From Nilaparvata lugens (lineage: Eukaryota > Arthropoda > Insecta > Hemiptera > Delphacidae), in assembly GCF_014356525.2 (NCBI RefSeq), contig NC_052507.1, positions 44,177,687 through 44,241,686 on the forward strand: a stretch of DNA of 64,000 bases, read 5' to 3'. How positions within the stretch are numbered: the stretch's first letter is position 1; the number at the start of each line of letters is the position of its first letter. Under the pieces are notes generated by a model, which made no database searches, had not been told where the DNA came from, and was given only the letters and a program-made list of their open reading frames with translations. Of this stretch, positions 1-11,300 are shown piece after piece. The translations under genes were made by a program, and so were the position numbers.

Positions 1-93
1 TCACCATGAAAGTGCTACCACCATAGTTGTTCAAACACATTACAATAGAAATAATACAAAATATAGTTTTACATGAATTATTATATTCCAACA
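1..93 (-). repeat. copia 3' LTR, partial
   Basis: On the minus strand the LTR starts at 93 with TGTTGGAATAT, a start typical of copia LTRs, and matches 8038 down to about 7931. It runs off the left edge of the window. Confidence 0.8.
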
Positions 94-102
94 CTCCTCC
101 TT
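94..102 (-). other. copia polypurine tract
   Basis: On the minus strand the bases just before the 3' LTR read AAGGAGGAG. This purine run next to an LTR start is the expected primer for plus-strand DNA synthesis in an LTR retrotransposon. Confidence 0.75.
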
Positions 103-179
103 GATGTCAAAATGTTTTAACAAAAAATCAGTTTACATCTAAATTGTTATTTCTTAAATGATAATAAAGATTTTAATCA

Positions 180-339
180 GAATTACTTGTTAGAAAGTCA
201 TCACTTGTATTACTTGTTTTACATAGTCACCAACATATTATCTTTAAACTTCGAAAATTTGTTCCCCAACAATGGTTTAGTACCTAAATATGTCAGCTAG
301 CTGTTTTTCTGAACAACAATATTTTATTTAAAACATGCC
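180..339 (-). pseudogene. copia RNase H C-terminal remnant
   Basis: The minus-strand translation gives IKYCCSEKQLADIF, then four extra bases, then TKPLLGNKFSKFKDN and a stop. This is the conserved 'QLADIFTKPL' end of copia RNase H. The four-base insertion between ADIF and TKPL shifts the frame, and a stop lies upstream. The remnant ends at the BEL/Pao LTR at 340. It is non-functional. Seeing the pol C-terminus here and integrase on the far side of the BEL element shows that both flanks belong to one copia element. Confidence 0.8.
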
Positions 340-2090
340 TGTAAAATCTGACAAAGCATTTATTAGAACGGTTCCACCTTGTTACTCGTTCCGTTACTAC
401 GTAGACATCATGTCGTCATTTTGTCCGTCTGCGCTGTCCAGTGACGCCACAGTCAAGGTTCCACGTCACTGCCCCAATCAAGTTGGTTTTCTATATTATT
501 CATTGTATTATTTGTCGTTTCAATTTTAATATTTGTATTATTCAATTTTTTGGAATTTATTTTGTCTGTTAGGCATCTTACTTTCTAGATATTTGCTACT
601 TTTTCACCAAACGTTTGTAAACGTTTTACGTACGTGGCTGACATTTCTGCCTTCCTTTTTGTTGCTAGCGCCTTTAGCTAGCCTTTTGTTTTTCAATGGT
701 TCCTAGTCGGAGAGTGCACTTTCGCTCCCGGTCTAAACCTTTCATCCAAATTCATCTAGTTTACAGAACGTTTTTAAAAGTGAATTATTCCTTCAAATTA
801 ATTTGTTTACTCTATTCTTCAATTGTGATTCAATTATTCATCAATTGATGCACATATTTACGCTGATAAACTTTGTCAAGATCACAACCTCGTGTTGGCG
901 TCTATCACCATTTTTCTAACAATTGACTTCACCTCTTGAAACTCAAGCTTTCAATTTCATCATCTCTACCGTTTGGAAATCAATCTAAAAATTCCACAAC
1001 TCGAAATTCGGATTATTTGTTTGGAATTCTACATGCTCCTGCTCACATTTCCACTGGGGGATTTGCCTACTGTGTTGGGACGCTTCCATTCTTGTCATCG
1101 CATGGCCAGATCACATCGTCGCTTGCTGATGTCCTGTTCTTTTGGGTACCGTGGATTCCTTGCCTGTCTGCCTGGCTGCATCTCTTCTTAAATTTTATTC
1201 AGGTTACATAAATCATTTTAATCAACTTTCATTTACGCATGTATTACATAACTGTTAATGAAAATACTACAGCGTGTCGATGCTGGACCACGTTGTTCTC
1301 TATTTCTAATTCAAACATTTTAATGTGCATTCATATGATTTTTGTAGCTATCATTCAACTTTTTTTCGGCAATTAAAAACATTTAATTGTCCATACCTTT
1401 AGCAATCGAGCCTATCCTCATGAATTCAATATGCTACAGCGCATGTCTCATTGAGAGCACTGTCCTACATAACGTCAAGGTTATAATATGTACTTCATTC
1501 AATTTTGTTGATAGCTACCCTTGGCTTGCAAGCATATTCTCATATTTGAGTTGTTCAATTGATGTCTAACTTGACATTCAATTCATTGAAGGCCTATGTC
1601 GTCTGTATTGATAGCTACCCTTGGCTTGCAAGCGTATTCTCATATTTGAGTTGTTCTATTGATGTCTAACTTGACATTTAATTCACTGGATGCCTATGCC
1701 GCCTATATTAATGTATTCTATATTAACAATTATTTCATTGTATTTGATAGCTACCCTTGGCTTGCAAGCGTATTCTCATATTTGAGTTGTTCAATTGATG
1801 TCTAACTTGACATTTAATTCATTGAAGGCCTATGTCGCCTGTATTGATAGCTACCCTTGGCTTGCAAGCGTATTCTCATATTTGAGTTGTTCTATTGATG
1901 TCTAACTTGACATTTAATTCACTGAAGGCCTATGCCGCCTATATTAATGTATTCTATATTAACAATTATTTCATTGTATTTGACAGCTACCTTTAGCTCA
2001 TAAGTGTTATTTTAAGGCCACCGATGCTTATTTCAATGTGTATGACATTGACCTTTGAACCTCTCTGCATACTGGACCAGCGCCCAAGGT
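340..2090 (+). repeat. BEL/Pao 5' LTR (right edge uncertain)
   Basis: Positions 340-1230 match the 3' copy 5017-5899. The match stops at a point without a CA end, just where copia begins on the other side, so the 3' copy may be truncated. The real 5' LTR may then run on through the tandem repeats to about 2090. There a sequence resembling a primer-binding site, TTGGCGCAGCAATCGC, lies about 70 bp ahead of gag. If not, the LTR ends near 1230 and the rest is leader. Confidence 0.6.
1510..1981 (+). repeat. Higher-order tandem repeat, 2 x 236 bp
   Basis: Copies of a unit starting GATAGCTACCCTTGGCTTGC lie at 1510, 1610, 1746 and 1846, with a decayed fifth start at 1982. Spacings alternate 100, 136, 100, 136, so the array is two copies of a 236-bp block, each made of a short and a long unit. 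The long unit carries an extra 'ttaatgtattctatattaac' segment. It lies in the 5' LTR or leader of the BEL/Pao element. Confidence 0.9.
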
Positions 2091-2168
2091 TGCTTATTGG
2101 CGCAGCAATCGCATTGCTACAGTGCAGTATCGTTTCGTTCACTCAGGTTTTTCTGTTAATTTTTAAGC

Positions 2169-2811
2169 ATGTCCGATCATGAGGAAGATTCACTTTCTGA
2201 GCCTTCTGCTCTTTTCAATGCAAGAGACAATTTACACCAGGAAATAGATTGGTATATTATTGGTAATCAGGATAATATTAATGACTCATTGAAATTTTTC
2301 TATCTTCATCAATCACTCAGTGGTGAAGCTCTTGCTAGAGTGGAACACATTGAAGCTGACGAAAATGGTTTTCAGCTTGCTTGGAACCTCTTAAGGGAGA
2401 GGTATGACAATAAGAGATTAATTGCTGCCAGGCACGTCATGGCAATTGAATCTCCTCCTACCATAAAACGTAACTGTCCGCAATCATTACGGGCATTCAT
2501 TGACTTTTGCAAGTCCCACATTACCGCACTCGAAGCGCTTCAACTTGGAGTCCAAATCAAGGACTTATTGTACATGCACAAAATGTTGTTGCAGTTGGAT
2601 ACTGCTACTGTTCGAGAATGGGAAAAGAGTGTTGGTATACATGACATTCCCACCATTGATAAATTTTGGAATTTTTTGGAATCACAATGCAAAATCATGG
2701 AAGCTGTTGCTTCAAGCTCAGCTAACCACCATCAAGGAAATGTACAGCAAGGTACATCTAACTCGGTTGGTGCTCATAGCAAGCCAAAGTTCAATCAAAT
2801 GTTCAATCTAG
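2169..2811 (+). pseudogene. BEL/Pao Gag (front part, frameshifted)
   Basis: This frame starts at an ATG with MSDHEEDSLSEP and reads through a helical region of BEL Gag type: the SLSGEALARVEHI stretch, then WNLLRERYDNKRLIAARHV, then FIDFCKSHITALEALQLG. It is the particle-forming part of the polyprotein. At about 2811 the frame shifts; the zinc-knuckle part of Gag continues in the frame of the next feature. BEL elements normally encode one Gag-Pol frame, so this is most likely a one-base mutation. Programmed frameshifting cannot be excluded by eye. Confidence 0.75.
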
Positions 2812-2812
2812 A

Positions 2813-5206
2813 ATGCAGGTTACTACCTCTTCTATGCCACCTTGTAGTTTTTGTAATTCTGTTGGTCATTTTCCAAATCGTTGTAATAAATTATTGAAGT
2901 TGCAGGTTACTGATCGTTGGAATGCTGTCCGTGACAAAAGGTTATGTTATAATTGCATCAAGCCTTTCACACCCAATCATATTTGTTTGGACAAATCATG
3001 TACACTTTGTGGCAAGAGTCACCACACTGTTCTTCATAGGTCGTATCCTCAATCGCGAGACACTCCTAAGGATGAGGTAACTTCAAATGTTATTCATTCT
3101 CAATCTTTTGCTCCCTCCAAGGGTAAGAATGCTGTTTTGAATTCTGTCATGGTTCAGAATGCGGAAACAACTAAACAAGCTGTTTCTCATGCAGAACAGC
3201 CTCAGAAGAACTCTCATGTCACAATGAGCTCCACCTCGTCACTGTGTTTGCAACAGCAATCAACTGTCACTTTGTTACCTACTGCCGAAGTTTTGGTTCA
3301 ATCTTCTAGTGGGGAATTTATTAAAGCAACCGCGCTTTTAGATTCTTGCTCTGATTGTAATTTGATGTCAACTAGGTTGGCTGAAAAATTGTCACTTGTT
3401 ACTTTGTATTTGGACACTTTGATTCATAGTGTAGGTGAGAATAAGACCAAATCATCTATTTCTCATTCAGCTTGCTTATCTTCATCTGATCGTTCGTGGT
3501 CGGTTGAAGAAAATTGTATTGTAGTTGATAGCATATCATCTAATGTTCCTAGTGTGAACATCAATCTTTCCAAAATTTCAATTCCTGTTGAACTCAAATT
3601 AGCGGATCCATTGTTTGATCAATCTAAACCTGTAGATTTGTTACTTGGTGCTGGCATATTCGCATCTGTACTTCAGCCTGGTAAATTGTATCTAGCTCAA
3701 AATGCTCCCATTCTTCATAAAACCAGTCTAGGTTGGGTCATATTTGGTTCTTGTAAAACTATTCGTCCTATTGCAGCACCTCGTTCGTGCCTCCCTGCTT
3801 CGCCTGTGGCCGCTCCCTGTAGGGTCATGTCAAATTTTCTGACTTCAAATGATGTCTCTCATCAGTTAGAGAAATCAGCTCAGATATCAGTTCAGGAAAT
3901 CAGTTCTCAATCAGTTCAGGTATTAGCTACTACTTCTTCTCATAGTGATGTTATCTCAGGCATAATTAATAGTTGCTCCACTTATCACAAAATTGTTCAT
4001 ACAACGGTGTATGTTCTATGGTTTATTCATAATTGTAGGAAACAAAATTCAGTCGCTCCGCGCTTTGGTCAATTAGCTGTCTCTGAAATATTAGAAGCTG
4101 AAAATTGTATCTTCAAATCCATTCAAGAAGAAGCCTTCTCTGCTGAAATTAAAGCATTGCATCAAAATCAGGAGCTATTGCCTAATAGCTCTATTAAAGC
4201 CTTGTCACCATTCATTCACTCAGATTCACTGCTCAGAGTTGGTGGACGTTTGCAGAATGCAAATGCTTCCTTTGATTATAAACATCAAATATTGTTGCCT
4301 AGCAATCACAAATTCACTCGTGCATTGATTGTTGCTCACCATCGTCGTCTAAGTCATGCTGGTGTGCAGGCCACCATGGCCAGTGTAAGACAACAATTTT
4401 GGTTTCCCTCCACCCGTCGCACCATCAAAAGTGTATTGCGGCATTGCATAATATGTTTTTGCTTTTCGGCTCTTCGTTCTGAGCAAATCATGGGTAGTTT
4501 ACCAGCGGCCCGCGTTCAGGCTAATTTTCCCTTTTACAATTGTGGTTTGGATTACGCCAGTCCTATTTCCATTTGTGTAGGCGGCCCCAAATCTCGTACT
4601 TTTTCTTTAACCACTCTTCAGAAAAAAGGCAAATTGTTAAACAATTGTGAAAATTTGAAGGTCAGTACGGTTGTCATCTTGAAGGATCCTGGTTCCGCGC
4701 AGTCCACTTGGAAACTGGCGCGCATTACTGAAGTTCATCCTGGTAAGGACGACAAGGTTCGAGTTGTCACTGTTCTCACTCCCTCCGACACTTTTAAGAG
4801 AGCTATTTCGAGTTTAACACGTCTTCCCATTGATGAGGATTCTAGTTCATCCCCTTGCTCTTATGGTTCATTTCTTATTTTCAGGTTTCATTGTTTTTTC
4901 CCCTGGTTCTCACATGGGGCCCAGTTTTCAATTTCCAATTGCTTTGCCAGATTTGACATATTTTTTACCTTTTCTTATTGTGCTATACCCTTGTATGACA
5001 CAAGGGGCCCAGTTTATGTAAAATCTGACAAAGCATTTATTAGAACGGTTCCACCTTGTTACTCGTTCCGTTACTACGTAGACATCATGTCGTCATTTTG
5101 TCCGTCTGCGCTGTCCAGTGACGTCACAGTCAAGGTTCCACGTCACTGCCCCAATCAAGTTGGTTTTCTATATTATTCATTGTATTATTTGTCGTTTCAA
5201 TTTTAA
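2813..5206 (+). pseudogene. BEL/Pao zinc knuckle - protease - integrase frame, RT deleted
   Basis: A single open frame of 797 codons has parts in this order. Cys/His knuckles come first (CSFCNSVGHFPNRC, LCYNC, CTLCGKSHHTVLH, codons about 11-75). A protease-like region follows, with ALLDSCSDCNLMS near codon 180 and LLLGAGIFASVLQPGKLY near 280. The reading then jumps without RT or RNase H to an integrase zinc-binding domain (HHRRLSH and CIIC near codons 507-545). Next is the first catalytic-region motif GLDYASPI. The catalytic core is then cut, and the BEL C-terminal domain follows (ILKDPGSAQSTWKLARITEVHPGKDDKVRVV). The last about 65 codons read into the 3' LTR. The internal losses keep the frame, so a protein could still be made, but it lacks polymerase. 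Confidence 0.8.
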
Positions 5207-5899
5207 TATTTGTATTATTCAATTTTTTGGAATTTATTTTGTCTGTTAGGCATCTTACTTTCTAGATATTTGCTACTTTTTCACCAAACGTTTGTAAACG
5301 TTTTACATACGTGGCTGACATTTCCGCCTTCCTTTTTGTTGCTAGCACCTTTAGCTAGCCTTTTGTTTTTCAATGGTTCCTAGTCGGAGAGTGCACTTTC
5401 GCTCCTGGTCTAAACCTTTCATCCAAATTCATCTAGTTTACAGAACGTTTTTAAAAGTGAATTATTCCTTCAAATTAATTTGTTTACTCTATTCTTCAAT
5501 TGTGATTCAATTATTCATCAATTGCTGCACATATTTACGCTGATAAACTTTGTCAAGATCACAACCTCGTGTTGGCATCTATCGCCATTTTTCTAACAAT
5601 TGGCTTCACCTCTTGAAACTCAAGCTTTCAATTTCATCATCTCTACCGTTTGGAAATCAATCTAAAAATTCCACAACTCGAAATTCGGATTATTTGTTTG
5701 GAATTCTACATGCTCCTGCTCACATTTCCACTGGGGGATTTGCCTACTGTGTTGGGATGCTTCCATTCTTGTCATCGCATGGCCAGATCACATCATCACT
5801 TGCTGATGTCCTGTTCTTTTGGGTACCGTGGATTCCTTGCCTGTCTGCATCTCTTTTTAAATTTTATTCAGGTTACGTAAATCATTTTAATCAACTTTC
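5017..5899 (+). repeat. BEL/Pao 3' LTR, probably truncated at its right end
   Basis: It starts TGTAAAATCTGACAAAGC right after GGGGCCCAGTTTA, a polypurine-type run usual for BEL elements. It matches 340-1230 with few differences, including an 8-bp loss in the 'ctgcctggctgcat' stretch. At 5900 the sequence becomes minus-strand copia integrase. Confidence 0.8.
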
Positions 5900-6830
5900 C
5901 CCACCATTATCACACCTGATTTTAGCAACTTTGAGATTGAAATGAGATTCACCTTCATATACATATTCTTTCAAATAAGTAGCAGTTTCATTCTTAGATC
6001 TTAACAAATAGACTTTACAAAAATGACTTAAATCATCAACACATGTCAAAAAATAATTTTTACCATCATGAGTTTGTGAATCAATAGGACCACATAAATC
6101 TGAATGAATTACTTGCAAAAAATGGAATTGAAAGGTTTTCTTACTTGTTTGGCTTTTGAACAAATATTACAAAATTCCTCTTCACAAATATTCAATACAT
6201 TTGATGGAATTCCTACTGAAATTTTGGATAATTTTTCAAGATTCTTGAAACTAATATGACCTAATTTCCTATGCCAATTCATTGCTTCTGAATGATTTGA
6301 GAAACTGGATTCAGAATCTTTGTCAATCTTCTTAGAAATATGATTCACTATAGCCTTGTCATGATTACCTATTTTACTGGCATATTCTGCAATAGTTACA
6401 TTATTTTCAATTTCTTCTTTTAATTGAACTTCATATAAACCTTGCTTATTTTTATTCCCTTCCAAAATAACAATTTCGTTTTTCATGATTTGGACTTTAC
6501 TTTTAGTAAACAAAACTTTTCCACCATTTTCGGTAATTGCATTTACTGACATTAAATTATTAGTGAGATCTGGGACATATGTAACATTTTTAAGTATACA
6601 CTGTTCTGAGTTTACAACTCCTGAAGCTAATGCTACCATACTTTGATCTTTCTTGGCAACAGATATCGTTTGTTGACATGTTTTTACATTATCTAAAATA
6701 CTGACATCATTAGTTATGTGGTTTGGAGTACAACCACTATCTATGATAAATACTTTATTGGAGACATCCTGACCCTCAGTTGCTTTTAGGCTATGACGTA
6801 TTGAACTATTTACTTGAGTTAGAAAAGATT
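5900..6830 (-). pseudogene. copia protease and integrase N-terminal half
   Basis: Read right to left, a protease-like region near 6790-6700 includes VFIIDSGCTPNH. It is followed by SVNAITENGGKVLF and the integrase zinc finger (NWHRKLGHIS ... CNICSKAKQVRKP), with H, H, C and C in place. The integrase core begins with HSDLCGPIDSQTHDGKNYFL, holding the first catalytic Asp, and reaches RCDNGGES, holding the second. There the sequence stops at the BEL LTR. A frame change lies near 6110-6160, between the finger and the core. The third catalytic residue and all of RT are missing. Confidence 0.85.
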
Positions 6831-7713
6831 ACTTTGAGCCTTATTAGGAAAGTAACAGTCTTTTTCATTGTGATTAGTTTTTTTACAGATTTTACATGAC
6901 TTGTTATCACTAGACCTATTGTTTTTCAAAAAACAATCCTTTTCATAATGATTTGACTTTTTGCAATAAATACAAAATTTTTGTTTAGACCTGTTATTTG
7001 GGCAGTTATTACAAATGTGTCCATATTCATTACACGAGTAGCATTTTGTTGTCTTACTATTGGAAGTAGAGGCCTTGATCTTACCTCGTTCTTGTCTTAC
7101 TGTTTTAAACGCCAGAGATTCGCTCTCACCTGACCATTTAATTTTTTTCCTGGAGAAGTCTAGCCTTTAGATTATCCAAAGTCTTTTCCGTGTTTACTGT
7201 AGAATCCCACGCACTTGAAAAATGTTTATACTGTTCTGGGAGTACACTCAGTATTTTAGTAATCACCATTGTTTTATCGATTTTCTGGTCAAGTCTGTTC
7301 AATTTGTATGCGATATTTTGAATGTATGTTAGGTTACCCATCATGTCTTTATCTGTAGAGAACTTGCATGTATAAAAGTCTTGAAGAAGAGCACATTTTT
7401 GTTGAGTTGTGTCACGTTTAAATACATTTTTCAATGTGTCATACATTTCCTTGGCTCTATTACACGATATAATATGTATTTTCACATCATTGTCCAGCAT
7501 CATCAAGATGTAATGTTGAGCTTTTGCGTCTTTGTTTTTGAAATTCTTAACCTTATCAGCACTTTCACCCTGTTGTTCTGAAGTTTCAGTTCCATCTACC
7601 ACATCCATCAGATCTTTAGCTTTAAGTAATATTTTAATTTCAAATTCCCACATAGTGAATGAATCTGCATCCTTCAGCTTATGCACTTAGTTCTCCACGT
7701 CCATCGGCGCCAT
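6831..7713 (-). pseudogene. copia Gag
   Basis: The minus-strand frame opens with ATG at 7713 (MAPMDVEN), meets a TAA at 7689-7687, and continues VHKLKDADSFTMWEFEIKILL. This is a UBN2-type copia Gag with the usual 'MYDTLKNVF' and 'LPEQYKHFSSAWDS' stretches down to about 7138. Below that are several CCHC zinc knuckles (about 7100-6850) in shifted frames. Gag packages the element RNA. The early stop and the frame changes show that it is inactive. Confidence 0.8.
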
Positions 7714-7824
7714 TTTGAGGTTACCTTTTACTATTATTTTAAGAGAAAAACCAATAATCACTTTTCATGTTTTACTTGTTTTAAGATTAAACTTTTTACT
7801 TGTTTTTACGTTTTTGGCCATTAT

Positions 7825-7838
7825 CTGGGCCCATAACC
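7825..7838 (-). other. copia primer-binding site
   Basis: The minus strand reads GGTTATGGGCCCAG immediately after the LTR end, matching the internal initiator-tRNA-Met primer site known for copia elements. Confidence 0.75.
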
Positions 7839-8038
7839 TGATAAAGTTTTAGTTTTACTTTTAAAGAATAAAGAGTTGACGAGGGAAAACCCACAAAGAA
7901 AACGATTTTACATACCGACTGCGTTTTTAATCACCATGACAGTGCTGCCACCATAGTTGTTCAAACACATAAATAATTTTGACATTACAATAGAAATAAT
8001 ACAAAATAAGGTTTAACATGAATTATTATATTCCAACA
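7839..8038 (-). repeat. copia 5' LTR (200 bp)
   Basis: On the minus strand the LTR runs from TGTTGGAATAT at 8038 to TTTATCA at 7839. The primer-binding site GGTTATGGGCCCAG follows directly at 7838-7825. This is the initiator-Met-tRNA half-molecule type used by Drosophila copia. The right edge of the LTR is 300 bp upstream of the eca start codon. Confidence 0.85.
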
Positions 8039-8338
8039 ATTTGCACCTTGTCTTTTATGCAAGTTTCCATTATATCAATACGGTCATTCAAATTTTCTGC
8101 CGCTTCTTGCCTCTCTCTGTCATGGCTGCCCATGTTCAATTCGTAACAGGTATAACGGCCACTTACTATATTTTAGCTCCTTGGTTGTCACCCTTTGCCA
8201 ACCCATGCTGTGTTGCTGTCTGCTCTGCTGACGATGACAGGTTATGGAAAGCTGTAGACTGTTAGGTGTTAGTAGGTAGATGACAACTCAGAAGTTTTAA
8301 AATATTAGTTCTGTTTTATTTCTCTATTCTTTTAAAAA
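8039..8338 (+). promoter_or_regulatory. Region between copia LTR and eca start codon
   Basis: This 300-bp stretch must hold the eca 5' UTR and at least part of its promoter, unless transcription starts inside the retroelement or in a far upstream exon. I see no clear TATA box or initiator. An open frame from 8041 begins at TTG and resembles no known protein; it is probably chance. Confidence 0.35.
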
Positions 8339-11300
8339 ATGAAATTTCTTCTGTTATGTTTGATGTTAGCTAGTTTATCACCTACTTTTGCTCTTTACTT
8401 CCACATTGGAGAAACTGAAAGAAAATGTTTTATTGAAGAAATTCCAGCTGACACAACTGTTGTTGGTGAGAAACTCAATAAATAATATTTTATATTTAAA
8501 TTTCAAGTTATGGTGGTACGGTAAGCTTCAAATAAATCCAAGTATATACATTGCTATTAATGATCTAAAAATATTGATCGAATTTAATATTATGAAAGTG
8601 TCTAATTTTATTAGTTAAGCTCAACCTGATTGCTACATTAAACTTATTTGTCCACTGCATTGATAATTTTATCTATCCACAGTATTTTGTGTTTAATATA
8701 CTTGATTAGCATATATATTTACTTCTTCTGGAACAAATTAAGGCTAACGCTACTAATTACGGCACATTTGCATATTTGAAATTAGGCTACCGACACCTAT
8801 TTATTCTTTCTCTTTCATTAAAAAAAATTGAGTTGATATCTTCAAAAATATCAGAGATAAAATTGTGCCGTATTTAGTCATTTTTACCCAAATTAACTTT
8901 TTATTTTATTGAACACGTCCTTGTAAATCATAGAGTAGGCTAACTTGAAGCGTGATAAAAGAGAATCAACTGTTTCAACAAAACACTTGGCTCCTATTGG
9001 AATTGATGTCAACATTCCTTTTGAGTAAGAGAAATAATTGTACAAAAAAGACACGCGAATCCTAATAAGCAACTTAAACAAGATAGAGAAATTCCTGATA
9101 AGGGTTGATTAGAGCCGTAGTTGCATGTTCTACTTCTTTTTTTAATTGATGAAATGCCTGAAGAGCATCTGCTGGTAGCGGGAAAGAAGCTTGCTGTAAT
9201 GATAGAATTTTTAACGAAAAAGTAGGACTCTACTTAGAATAGTGAGCAAACATTTCCATACACTGCCCATCTTAATGTCCAGTCCCTCAGTTGTCACATC
9301 GACGAACTCAGAGCAATCTTTCGCTTTCAGGACTTCAGTATAATAGGTATTTTGGAATCATTCTTTGTAAGCAAGGCGCCTTCATCAAAATATGTAAGGG
9401 GAAAAAACTATGATAACAAGAAAAGAACAAAATAACTAGAACTTTAATGAGTCTTTAACATATTTACATTTGAACAAAACAAGATTAACTTGATTATAAA
9501 ACAATATTTTATATGAATTAATGGGGAAACACTCGCTTGCTGCTAATGAGGATTCAATGTTTGTGGTTATGAAAAATTTAAGAACAATGACTCAGTAGTC
9601 ACCTACCTTTTTGAAATAGCTTCCCACTTTGGCATCCACTGGTATTTCGCAGCGTTAATTATTAATTAAAAATCAAAATAACTGATCCAATGAAATGGGT
9701 TCAGATCCCGTCCTATTCAATAATACAATTCTCTTTAAACTGCCCGAACTGCGACAGGAAAACTGTATTACAAAACAAGAGCAAAATCTATCCCCTTCAC
9801 CAGAACAGCCGGACTTTACTCACAGTCCTAACGAACGAGCTCACACACTGACAACCAAAATAACATGACATGTCAAATACGGTATAAAAACTAAAATATT
9901 ACTCACCTCTGAGCCAGTTCACTCTGCTAGACCAGAATTCATGTTCCTTGAATTATCCTTGTCCAGATCTAATAGATTACTTGTAGGAATTTGCTATCGT
10001 CCACCGAAAATCGGTCATTTTACTGATTTTGAAAATGCATTGCTTTCTCTTATGCCATCTTATAGCCGTGTCCTTGTCATGGGTGATATGAACACAGACT
10101 TCAACATGACTAATCGTAACTTTGACTATTATCAGGTAACTAACATATTTCAGTGCCTCAACTTGACTATTCTACCACTTGATCCAACTCACCATACAAA
10201 TGAATCTGACACTTTAATTGATTTTCTCATAGTTAGTGATCCCATCGAGGTTGTTCAAACAGGACAAATATCAGTTCCAGCTATTTCTGGACATGACCTG
10301 ATTTACTGTGTGCTCTCTGATAAGCCACCAAAACCAGCACAGAAATTCATAACTTTTAGAGACTTTAAACATTTCAATGAACCCGCTTTTTTGACTGATG
10401 TAGCTCATACTCCATGGCATCAGATTGAAGCCTTACTTCAGTTGATTAAATGGTAGAGACTTTTGAAAATTGGACTCTTGACTTATATGACAAACATGCG
10501 CCTTATGTAGAATAAATAAAAACGACGTGTACCGTAGATGACTGGCGACATACTGAAAAAAATGGGTAGAAGAGACAAAGCTCACCGGAAATTCAGGAAG
10601 ACATTCGACTTAGACAGTTGACATCTAATTGAGTATAGGAGCCTTAGAAATAAAGTAAAGCAACAGATACGTAACTCAAAGATCAGGTACCTGAATTCAT
10701 TCATGACTGACAACAAACAAGACTCTTCATCACTATGGCGTGGTATAAAAGAATTCGGTCTTGGCAAACAGAAGTCCCAAATCGAAATTGACTTACCTCT
10801 AGACGATATAAACAACCATTTCATTTCACATTCAAATCAGTGTGATGAGTCAGCGATAAGGAATCATTCCAATGACCTTAATGATCGAGTAACAAACCTC
10901 AATATACCATTAGAAGATCAATTCCATTTTCATCCAATTTCAGAATTTGAAGGTTTCAAAGCAATTCAGCATATTCATAGCAATGCCACTGGGGCCGACA
11001 AAATTCCAATCAAATTTATCAAGAAAATGCTCTTTGCTGTTCTACCAACTATCACATTTATTTTCAATAAGTCTCTTGAGAACGGAACTTTTCCTGAAAG
11101 TTGGAAGGCTGCTCTAGTTCGTCCTTTGAATAAGGTTCCATCTCCCAATAGAGTTGAATACCTTAGACCTATCAGTATTTTATCTGCACTATCAAAAGCA
11201 CTAGAAAGACTTGTACATGCACAAGTTAATGAGTTCCTTGAAAAGAAAAAGAAGCTTCATAACTTTCAGTCCGGATTTCGTAAATCTCATTCAACAGAAA

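Larger units (their letters stand above)
340..5899 (+). mobile_element. BEL/Pao LTR retrotransposon lacking reverse transcriptase
   Basis: LTR copies lie at 340 onward and at 5017-5899, both starting TGTAAAATCTGACAAAGC. Between them are a gag frame (2169) and a long pol-like frame (2813-5206), both of BEL/Pao type. I count about 14 substitutions and one 8-bp indel over roughly 885 bp of LTR, so the copy is fairly young. Reverse transcriptase and RNase H are missing. No target duplication is visible: the left flank is copia RNase H and the right flank copia integrase. A deletion that removed copia RT and the far part of the 3' LTR would explain both. Confidence 0.85.
1..8038 (-). mobile_element. 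Ty1/copia LTR retrotransposon, broken and carrying a nested BEL/Pao element
   Basis: The element reads right to left. Its 5' LTR is at 7839-8038, followed by a primer-binding site, gag, protease and the front of integrase down to 5900. After the inserted BEL/Pao element (340-5899), the last part of RNase H, the polypurine tract and the start of the 3' LTR follow at 339-1. The two LTR starts (93 and 8038, both reading TGTTGGAATATAATAATTC) match closely, but the 5' copy carries about 15 extra bases. Most of integrase, all of reverse transcriptase and most of RNase H are absent. The element is dead. The left end runs off the window. Confidence 0.85.

Noticed and set aside
8041..8265. Open frame of 74 codons just upstream of eca
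   Set aside because: It starts at TTG, has no recognisable similarity or codon pattern, and lies where a promoter/5' UTR is expected.
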